From Flavobacteriia bacterium (GTDB lineage: Bacteria; Bacteroidota; Bacteroidia; Flavobacteriales; Schleiferiaceae), in NCBI GenBank assembly GCA_009921445.1, contig RFXV01000002.1:1-37849 (forward strand): 37,849 bases of DNA. Direction: 5' to 3'. The notes beneath the pieces were generated by a model. That model was not told where the DNA came from. It made no database searches and was given only the letters and a program-made list of their open reading frames with translations. Of this stretch, positions 27,916 through 35,336 are shown piece after piece. The first letter of the stretch is position 1, and each line of letters begins with the position of its first letter. The position numbers and the translations under genes were made by a program.

Positions 27916-28524
27916 TCAGCTGATGCGCTGGTCGTAGGTGGCGCCCATGCTTGGGTCCGTCCCCAATAGACGGTGCATGCATATCTTCTTCACCATATTG
28001 AAAACAGCCATATGCACATCTTCAGTGACTTCCATGTCGCTGACTTGCGCATGGATGACCAGGTCTGCACATTCTTTGAGCGCACCTCCGCCAAAACCAC
28101 ACATGCCCACGGTCATGGCGCCATTTGAGCGGGCATATTTCAAGGCCTTCAGGACGTTCTCGCTGTTGCCGCTTCCCGAGATGCCGATCACTAGGTCACC
28201 GGGCTCAAGAAAATTTTTCATGGGTTCCAGAAAGATGTCAGAGTAGCCAATGTCGTTGGCAATGGCCATCAGTGAAGGCATATTGTCGTTCAGGCAGATC
28301 ATCCGAAATCGCTTTTCCAGACCATAGGATGCGCCTTTGAGAAAGTCACCTGCCGCATGCGAGGCGGTCGCTCCGCTGCCGCCGTTGCCAAATGTCAGGA
28401 TGCGCTTGCCTTGCTCATGTGCATTGAGGAAGGCATCGGCCAGGCTGTTCACGGCCGAGCTGTCGATGCTGTTCAAAGCGTCGATCAAGGCGGTCCGGTA
28501 GTTCTCGGGGGTGTGCAGGGTCAT
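27916..28524 (-). CDS. SIS-domain phosphosugar isomerase (GmhA/DiaA-like)
   Basis: RILTFGNGGSGATASHAAGDFLKG, VIGISGSGNSENVLKAL. Confidence 0.9.
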   Translation of the reverse strand: MTLHTPENYRTALIDALNSIDSSAVNSLADAFLNAHEQGKRILTFGNGGSGATASHAAGDFLKGASYGLEKRFRMICLNDNMPSLMAIANDIGYSDIFLEPMKNFLEPGDLVIGISGSGNSENVLKALKYARSNGAMTVGMCGFGGGALKECADLVIHAQVSDMEVTEDVHMAVFNMVKKICMHRLLGTDPSMGATYDQRIS

Positions 28525-28559
28525 GGTGCGTTGGGCTTTGAAGGGGGCAGTAATTGGGA

Positions 28560-30674
28560 TCAGTTCAATCCTTTCTTCTCGAGCAGGTAAGCGGGATCCG
28601 GTTCTTGTCCTCTGAAGGCGACGTACAGGTCCATGCTCGGAGCCGAGCCTCCTTTGCTGAGCATGGTGCGGAAGCGCTCGGCAGTGGCCCGGTCCAAAAT
28701 GCCGTTTTCTTTGAAGGCTGCAAAGGCATCGGCGTCCAATACTTCGCTCCAGAGATAGGAGTAATAGCCCGATGCATAACCTCCGCCCCAGATATGGCCG
28801 AAATAGGTTGAGCGGTAGCGGGGAATGATCTCTTCGATCAGTCCGATGCGCTCCATGGCTTCCACTTCAAATGCATTGGTCTCGAGCTCCCGCTTTTCGG
28901 TCAGGGTATACCAGGCCATATCGAGATAGGCAGCTGCCATGTATTCCACGGTCGCAAAGCCGGTGTTGAATTGATTGGCAGCATTCATTCGGGCGATCAT
29001 TTCGTCCGGTATGACCTCGCCGGTTTGATAGTGGCGTGCATACATTTTGAGTATTTCGGGTTCGCTCATCCAGTTCTCCATGACCTGACTGGGAAATTCC
29101 ACAAAGTCGCGGGGTACGTTGGTTCCCGACTGGCTGGCGTATTTCACATTGCTGAAAAGACCGTGCAGTGCGTGGCCGAATTCGTGGAAAAGCGTTTGGG
29201 CTTCGGTGAAATTCAAAAGAGAAGGTCCGTCCTCAGTGGGCGGCGGGAAGTTGAAGTTGTTGGTCACAATGGGCGTGATAAAGCCACTGACATTCTGCTG
29301 CATCCGCAGTTCATTCATCCAGGCGCCTCCACGCTTGCTTTCGCGAGTGAAAAAGTCCATGTAAAGAATGCCCAAATGACTGCCGTCCTCATTCTTCACT
29401 TCGTAGACCTGTTGATCTTCGTGCCATACGGGCATATCGTTCAGGGGGTCGAACGACAAACCAAAGAGCTCATTGGCCAGCATGAAGCAGCCCTCGCGGA
29501 CAGCATTGAATTCAAAATAGGGTTTGGTCTCCTCCTCGTTGAACGCGTAACGCTCTGCACGGATCTTCTCCACATAGAAACGCCAATCCGATCCTTCAAA
29601 GGTCTCGTCGATGCCGTCAGCTTTCATCGCCGAACTCAGATCGGCACGCTCCTGCTTGGCCAATTCCAAAGCTTTGGGCCATACATTGTCCATGAAGCCG
29701 TAGACATTTTCCGGCGCCTTCGCCATTTGTTTGCTCAATACATAGTGTGCGTGGCTTTCGTATCCCAAAAGATTCGCCCGTTCCAAACTCAGCAGAGCGA
29801 TCTCCTCAATGATGTCCGTATTGTCGTTCTCATTGCCGTTGTTTCCGCGCATTGCATAGCCGTCGAAGATCTTTCTTCGCGCACTGCGGTCGGTAGAGGC
29901 CTGAAGAAAGGGATTGCAACTGGGACGTTGGGTAGTGAAGACCCATCCCTCTTTGTCTCTGGATTCGGCCTCCTGTCTTCCCAGGGCACGCAGACCATCA
30001 GGAAGGTCAGCCACTTGGGCTGAGTCGGTGAGATGCAGCTCAAAACCATTGGTCTCTGCCAGCAGATTTTCGCCAAAGGAAGCCCCCAATTCTGCCAGAC
30101 GGGCATTGATCTCTTTTAGCCGGGTCTTGTCATCTCCAGTCACCCGTGCGCCAGAGCGAACAAAATCCGTGTAGGTTTCCTCCAGCAGTAAAGCTTCCTC
30201 ATCGCTCAGATCCAGCGCATCCTTTTGTTCGTATACCGCCTGAATGCGTTCAAATAGATCGGGATTCAGGCTGATCGCATCGCCATGGGCTGCCATGAGT
30301 GGAGCTACTTCTTTGGCGGTTGCCTGCAGGGTTTCATTGGTGTGGGCTGCATTCACCGCATAGAATACATGTGCAACACGACTCAGAGTGGCGCCGCTGA
30401 GTTCCAAAGCTTCAACGCTGTTGGCAAAGCTGGGTGCATCCTCATTTTCCACGATCGCCTGGACCTCTTCGAGCTGCTCCTCCATGCCTGTTTTGAAGGC
30501 CGGGAGATAGTGAGAAGATTCGATCTGATCGAAGGGAGGCACGCCAAAAGGGGTGTTCCATTCGACGAGCAGCGGATTGGGTGAAGACTCCATATTGGAT
30601 TCAGTGTTTTTATCGGTGGGTCCGCAGGCCACAGCAGCCACTGCAAGCAAGAGGATGAATACTGGGTTTTTCAT
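28560..30674 (-). CDS. M3-family metallopeptidase (peptidyl-dipeptidase Dcp-like), predicted lipoprotein
   Basis: Zinc motif TLFHEFGHALHGLFS; lipobox AVAVAC-like (LLLAVAAVACGP). True start at ATG 30674; the ORF-track extension to 31304 is antisense read-through. Confidence 0.93.
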   Translation of the reverse strand: MKNPVFILLLAVAAVACGPTDKNTESNMESSPNPLLVEWNTPFGVPPFDQIESSHYLPAFKTGMEEQLEEVQAIVENEDAPSFANSVEALELSGATLSRVAHVFYAVNAAHTNETLQATAKEVAPLMAAHGDAISLNPDLFERIQAVYEQKDALDLSDEEALLLEETYTDFVRSGARVTGDDKTRLKEINARLAELGASFGENLLAETNGFELHLTDSAQVADLPDGLRALGRQEAESRDKEGWVFTTQRPSCNPFLQASTDRSARRKIFDGYAMRGNNGNENDNTDIIEEIALLSLERANLLGYESHAHYVLSKQMAKAPENVYGFMDNVWPKALELAKQERADLSSAMKADGIDETFEGSDWRFYVEKIRAERYAFNEEETKPYFEFNAVREGCFMLANELFGLSFDPLNDMPVWHEDQQVYEVKNEDGSHLGILYMDFFTRESKRGGAWMNELRMQQNVSGFITPIVTNNFNFPPPTEDGPSLLNFTEAQTLFHEFGHALHGLFSNVKYASQSGTNVPRDFVEFPSQVMENWMSEPEILKMYARHYQTGEVIPDEMIARMNAANQFNTGFATVEYMAAAYLDMAWYTLTEKRELETNAFEVEAMERIGLIEEIIPRYRSTYFGHIWGGGYASGYYSYLWSEVLDADAFAAFKENGILDRATAERFRTMLSKGGSAPSMDLYVAFRGQEPDPAYLLEKKGLN

Positions 30675-30742
30675 AGGGCAGAATTTCAAAGGAGCGTAAA
30701 AATAAGGATTCAAGTGAAGGCATGTATGTGGCCTTTGACCGC

Positions 30743-31642
30743 TCATTTCCTCAATGCCTTTCGGCTGCCGAGCACCACGCCGGTCAGGATCAGGAGCCCC
30801 CATCCGACCTGTGCCAGATGCGGCTGCTCCATCCCGCTCAAAAAGGCGAAGAAACCTGCGAGAAGCGGTTGGAGATAAATGTAGAGTCCCACCGTTCCAC
30901 TTCCGATGACAGAGATCGCAAAGAGATTGAGCAGGTAGACCAAAAATGTAGTGGCCACCACCACGAATGCGATCTTGGCGGCGATCAGGGTGGGCAGTTG
31001 TGTCCATTCCACTCGGAGGAATCCCTGCAGGCCGAAGGGAAGCACGATGATCAGACCGAAGAAGAACACCCATTGGATCACATCCAGTGGCGTGTATTTT
31101 TTCATCAAAGGCTGTACGAGCACCAAATAGCCCGCATACGAACTGGCGTTGGCCAGAACGAGCAGGTCGCCCAGTGGATGGCTCTCTATTGATGAGATCT
31201 TTCCGCCGGCCAGAATGAGTCCAAGTGCTCCTGCCGCAGCGAGAAAGAAGCCGATGCCCCGGCGCAAGTGAAAGCTTTCTGTTTTTTGAAGTACGCCAAA
31301 CCAAACGACCAGCATCGGAGAGATGATCATGATGATGCTCGCATTAATGGGCGAGGTCAGGTTCAGTCCGTGAAAGAACATCAGCTGATTGGCCGCCACA
31401 CCGAGCAGTCCGCACAGGGCGATCCTCGGAAGGTCTTTCCTGTCCGGCCAATTCCACTTGGCCCTGCTCCGAAGCAGAAGAAACAGGAAACTCGCACCCA
31501 GTATCCGGATCAATATAAAGGCCGAAGGTTCGACCCAAATGGGCATCACTTCTTTGGCCCAGATGTAATTGATGCCATAGGTGAGCGCGACCGTCCACAA
31601 GGCCAGATGTGCCCATACGGATCTCGAGGAAGAATTTTGCAC
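30743..31642 (-). CDS. EamA/DMT-family transporter (GTG start proposed at 31642)
   Basis: Ten-TM EamA pattern (AHLALWTVALTYGINYIWAKEVMP...); the GTG is preceded by a -7-like box at N4. Confidence 0.87.
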   Translation of the reverse strand: MQNSSSRSVWAHLALWTVALTYGINYIWAKEVMPIWVEPSAFILIRILGASFLFLLLRSRAKWNWPDRKDLPRIALCGLLGVAANQLMFFHGLNLTSPINASIIMIISPMLVVWFGVLQKTESFHLRRGIGFFLAAAGALGLILAGGKISSIESHPLGDLLVLANASSYAGYLVLVQPLMKKYTPLDVIQWVFFFGLIIVLPFGLQGFLRVEWTQLPTLIAAKIAFVVVATTFLVYLLNLFAISVIGSGTVGLYIYLQPLLAGFFAFLSGMEQPHLAQVGWGLLILTGVVLGSRKALRK

Positions 31643-31646
31643 GCAG

Positions 31647-31654
31647 CGAAAGTA
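31647..31654 (-). promoter_or_regulatory. Near-consensus -7 box (TACTTTCG on minus strand), N4 before the proposed EamA GTG
   Basis: TACTTTCG-CTGC-GTG; one mismatch to TAnnTTTG. Confidence 0.4.
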
Positions 31655-31700
31655 GATGAAGCATGACCCCTTTGCTACATTTACCGCCAAATCTCTTTCC

Positions 31701-32861
31701 ATGGATCAGGATCATTTAGGCTTTGGCACCAAGGCCATACACGGCGGTCAGGAGCCCGACCCCGCCTTCGGTGCAGTGATGCCCCCCGTTTATCTGACAT
31801 CGACCTATGCGCAGACCCGCCCAGGTGAGCACAAGGGTTATGAATATTCCCGCACGCACAATCCCACCCGTTCTGCGCTGGAACGCAACCTGGCTTCCAT
31901 AGAAAATGGGCGCTTCGGTTTGGCCTTCAGCAGCGGTCTGGCTGCTATCGATGCCATTGTGCGCCTTTTGGCTCCTGGAGATGAGGTGGTTTCCACCAAC
32001 GACCTTTACGGCGGAACCTACCGGCTCTTCACAAAGATCTTCGAGCGCTATGGCATCAAGTTCACCTTTGTTGACCTCACCACCGAGGGTGAACTCGAAG
32101 CGGCGATCACAGAACGAACACGTATGGTCTGGGTGGAAACGCCTTCCAATCCTATGATGCGCATCACCGATATACAGGCGGTGGCAGCACTGAAAAAGGA
32201 AAGGGACTTCCTTTTGGTGGTCGACAACACATTTGCTACGCCTTGTCTGCAAAGACCCCTTGAGTTTGGAGCGGATATCGTGATGCATTCCGCCACCAAG
32301 TACCTAGGCGGTCATTCAGATGTGGTTTTGGGTGCAGCTGTGGTTCGGTCGGAGGAATTGCATGAGCAGTTGGCCTTCAATCAAAATTCGGCGGGCGGCA
32401 CACCTGGTCCGCTGGACAGTTATTTGGTACTCCGCGGCATCAAAACCCTGCATTTGCGCATGGATCGGCACTGTGCTTCGGCCATGAATATCGCTCAATG
32501 GCTCGAGGCGCATCCAAAGGTGGACCTGGTCCATTATCCCGGTCTGAAGTCGCATAAAGGGCATGAGATCGCAGGGCGGCAGATGGCACAGTTTGGCGGG
32601 ATGCTTTCCTTCACACTGAAGTCGGATCGGCAGGACGACGCTTTCTCGCTGATCTCCTCACTGAAAATTTTCACCCTCGCTGAATCGCTGGGCGGTGTGG
32701 AGTCGCTCTGCGAACACCCTGCCAGCATGACCCATGCATCGATACCGGCTGAAGAGCGCGCCAAGGTGGGTCTTGGAGATTCTCTAATACGCCTGAGTGT
32801 GGGCATTGAAGATGAAAAAGACCTCATCGCCGATCTGGAACAAGGGCTAAGTTTGATCTGA
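31701..32861 (+). CDS. Cys/Met-metabolism PLP-dependent enzyme (cystathionine gamma-synthase/lyase-like)
   Basis: GYEYSRTHNPTRSALERNLASIE, VDNTFATPCLQRPLEFGADIVMHSATKYLGGHSDVV (PLP Lys). Confidence 0.93.
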   Translation: MDQDHLGFGTKAIHGGQEPDPAFGAVMPPVYLTSTYAQTRPGEHKGYEYSRTHNPTRSALERNLASIENGRFGLAFSSGLAAIDAIVRLLAPGDEVVSTNDLYGGTYRLFTKIFERYGIKFTFVDLTTEGELEAAITERTRMVWVETPSNPMMRITDIQAVAALKKERDFLLVVDNTFATPCLQRPLEFGADIVMHSATKYLGGHSDVVLGAAVVRSEELHEQLAFNQNSAGGTPGPLDSYLVLRGIKTLHLRMDRHCASAMNIAQWLEAHPKVDLVHYPGLKSHKGHEIAGRQMAQFGGMLSFTLKSDRQDDAFSLISSLKIFTLAESLGGVESLCEHPASMTHASIPAEERAKVGLGDSLIRLSVGIEDEKDLIADLEQGLSLI

Positions 32862-32862
32862 T

Positions 32863-33531
32863 ATGAACCAGAAATTCGGAGTCATTGGCTTGGGCCGATT
32901 TGGCCGATCCATTGCGCGTAAGCTCGCTGCCAAGGGAGCCGAGGTGATGGGGATGGACGTGCTGCAGGAAAAAGTGGATTCGGTCCACAATGACATCACT
33001 TTGGCCGTTCGGCTGGATTCTACGGACAAGCGTGCCCTGGAGTCTCAGAATGTAAATGATCTGGATGTGGTGGTCATTGCCATAGGCGCCAGCTTCGATG
33101 CCATGCTTCTGACCGTTTTTCTTCTTCAGGAACTCGGGGTAAAGCGGATCATTGCGCGCGCTCAGGATGAGACCCAAAAGGTCATACTCGAGAAGATGGG
33201 AGTGACCGAGATACTGAATCCAGAGGAGGAGGTCGGGAACAATATGGCCGAACTGCTCCTGAATCCGGGCGCACTGATGTGCATGCAGCTGCCGGATGAT
33301 TTTGAGATCATGGAAGTGACCGCACCGAGAAAGGTCTTGGGCCGATCCTTGAGCGATATCGGACTCCGCGAGAAATACAATCTGAATCTGGTTACCTTGC
33401 TCAGGAAGACGGACGATGCCCACCATATCATGGGCATACCTGATGCACGGACGCTGGTAGAAAAAGACGACCTCATTGTACTCTTTGGCAAGAACAGCGA
33501 TATCGATCGCTTCATAGACATCAATCAGTAA
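32863..33531 (+). CDS. RCK (TrkA-N/TrkA-C) K+ uptake regulatory protein, KtrA-like
   Basis: Rossmann GLGRFGRSIARKLAAKGAEVMGMD; C-terminal RCK_C-like segment. Confidence 0.92.
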   Translation: MNQKFGVIGLGRFGRSIARKLAAKGAEVMGMDVLQEKVDSVHNDITLAVRLDSTDKRALESQNVNDLDVVVIAIGASFDAMLLTVFLLQELGVKRIIARAQDETQKVILEKMGVTEILNPEEEVGNNMAELLLNPGALMCMQLPDDFEIMEVTAPRKVLGRSLSDIGLREKYNLNLVTLLRKTDDAHHIMGIPDARTLVEKDDLIVLFGKNSDIDRFIDINQ

Positions 33532-33540
33532 AACAGATAC

Positions 33541-34041
33541 ATGAAAAAATGGATCCCTTTTCTCGTTCTTGGTTTGGCCACCATGGCCTGCTCAGACGAC
33601 GATGAAGACAACGGCCCTGGCGGTCTTACAGGCAGGATGATCGGCACCTGGGACATGACGTCCCTGACCTATGCGACCTCCATTCCGAATCCTTTCGATC
33701 CCTTCAATCCCATCAATGCAGCCGGCGATGCGACCGGTGTGCAGGGCGTGTTCAATGTGCGTTACAATCCTGCGCAGGATCTGGATTACGACTATGAATT
33801 CACCATCGATGACGATGACTTGCCTGTACCCATTCCGATCAACCGAACCGGACAGGCAGACTGGCAGGTACTGGCCAACAACACAAAAGTGATGCTGATC
33901 GAAGACGGAGAGACGGTGATCTACGATGTCCTGATCAACGAGCCGAATCGTCAGGTTTGGTCTGGAGTGATCCCATTCACCATTTCCGCATTGAGCATCA
34001 CCGTAGATACGGACATCCAGTTCACATTGGAACGCCGTTGA
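33541..34041 (+). CDS. hypothetical lipoprotein with acidic post-Cys signal
   Basis: MKKWIPFLVLGLATMACSDDDEDNGPGG: signal peptide, lipobox, Asp-rich +2 region. Confidence 0.8.
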   Translation: MKKWIPFLVLGLATMACSDDDEDNGPGGLTGRMIGTWDMTSLTYATSIPNPFDPFNPINAAGDATGVQGVFNVRYNPAQDLDYDYEFTIDDDDLPVPIPINRTGQADWQVLANNTKVMLIEDGETVIYDVLINEPNRQVWSGVIPFTISALSITVDTDIQFTLERR

Positions 34042-34048
34042 GCCAATT

Positions 34049-34690
34049 TCAGCGCTTTCGGTGCTGGTAGTGGGCTTCGGTCAGTTCAAGGAGCCGATCC
34101 ACGTGCTCTTGCACTTCCGACCAGTCATAGTCGGCCTGAACGATGTTCAGGATGAATTCCCTTGCTTCTTCAATGTTTTCAAATGATTCGAGCTGAGAGC
34201 ATACCCGCATCAGGTCGGATGTATTCCCCTCGAAAAGGTGCTTGGAAAGTGCGATGCGGTCATTCAACCCCAATTGCCAGCCCGTTGCCGGCGCCTCTTT
34301 TTGATCGGCTTCTGCCCTCATTCCCTCCGCAGCAGGGACCGGTGGTTCTTTAGCTTGGATGGGCTGCGGTACAGGTGGACCTTCCGGATCCGGCAACACT
34401 TTGATCTCATCGCTGAATTCCAAAGCAGGCTGTTCTGCGATGACATTCTGTTCCGGGGCGGTTTCTGTGCTCAAGGCTTCAAGGTTTCGGATGCGCTCTT
34501 CCAACGCCTGTTCCCTTAAGATACTTCGCTCAGACTGTTCATTGAGGAACCGCTGCAGCTGAACTTCCTGCAGCAGATGCTCGCTTTGTTCGTTGAGCCT
34601 CGCCCAATCCACTTCTTCGGTCTTCAGTCCGTCCTGTATATCCTGAAGCCATTCGAGCAGTTGGTTGCGGGTGTCATCAAAAGAAGCCAT
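34049..34690 (-). CDS. hypothetical protein: N-terminal coiled coil, Pro-rich linker, C-terminal LNDRIALSKHLFEGN domain
   Basis: Start at ATG 34690 (MASFDDTRNQLLEWLQDIQ); the ORF-track extension runs into the tdk coding start. Confidence 0.75.
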   Translation of the reverse strand: MASFDDTRNQLLEWLQDIQDGLKTEEVDWARLNEQSEHLLQEVQLQRFLNEQSERSILREQALEERIRNLEALSTETAPEQNVIAEQPALEFSDEIKVLPDPEGPPVPQPIQAKEPPVPAAEGMRAEADQKEAPATGWQLGLNDRIALSKHLFEGNTSDLMRVCSQLESFENIEEAREFILNIVQADYDWSEVQEHVDRLLELTEAHYQHRKR

Positions 34691-34697
34691 CAACAGA

Positions 34698-34715
34698 TAA
34701 GTTTGGTTAGTTTTG
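34698..34715 (+). promoter_or_regulatory. Two consecutive -7 boxes upstream of tdk (TAAGTTTG, TAGTTTTG)
   Basis: 34698-34705 and 34708-34715 both exactly match TAnnTTTG. Confidence 0.45.
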
Positions 34716-34748
34716 AGCCTGAACGACAAGCCGTCGGAAAGTACTAAA

Positions 34749-35336
34749 ATGTTTCTAGAGCAAGGAGTCAATCCCCAGATGCAGGGAGGTTGGATCGAGG
34801 TCATTTGCGGTTGCATGTTCTCGGGCAAGACCGAAGAGTTGATCCGCCGTCTGCGGCGGGCCGAGATCGCGGGTCAGCGTGTGGTGATCTTCAAACCCAA
34901 GGTGGACGATCGTTACTCGGAAGACCATGTGGTCTCTCATGACAACCGTTCCATTCCCTCCGTGGCCATCGATCGGCCGGAGGCGGTCTGGGACCACAAA
35001 GACAGTTTTGATGTGGTGGGGATCGATGAGGCGCAGTTCTTCGACGTGTCCATCGTACAGGTCGTCAGTGAGTTGGCCGATAAGGGTCATCGCGTGGTGA
35101 TCGCAGGTCTCGATCTGGACTATACTGGCAAGCCGTTCGGGCCCATGCCCGAATTGCTCTGTTTGGCAGAATATGTTTCTAAGGTGCACGCCATTTGTCG
35201 CAGAACAGGCAATCTCGCTCATTACAGCCACCGAACCGATGAAAGTGATGAATTGATCGCTCTGGGGCATCAGGATCATTATGAACCGGTTTCCCGAAGG
35301 GTGTTCCTGGAATTGAAACGCACCCATGAAAAATGA
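34749..35336 (+). CDS. tdk: thymidine kinase
   Basis: GCMFSGKTEELIRRLRRAEIAGQRV P-loop, VGIDEAQFFD, RRTGNLAHYSHR. Confidence 0.95.
   Translation: MFLEQGVNPQMQGGWIEVICGCMFSGKTEELIRRLRRAEIAGQRVVIFKPKVDDRYSEDHVVSHDNRSIPSVAIDRPEAVWDHKDSFDVVGIDEAQFFDVSIVQVVSELADKGHRVVIAGLDLDYTGKPFGPMPELLCLAEYVSKVHAICRRTGNLAHYSHRTDESDELIALGHQDHYEPVSRRVFLELKRTHEK

Noticed and set aside
28971-30023. 350-aa + strand ORF
   Set aside because: Antisense to the M3 peptidase, which carries the HEFGH zinc motif.
30675-31304. N-terminal extension of the 914-aa peptidase ORF
   Set aside because: The extension is out-of-frame read of the EamA gene; the true lipoprotein start is the ATG at 30674.
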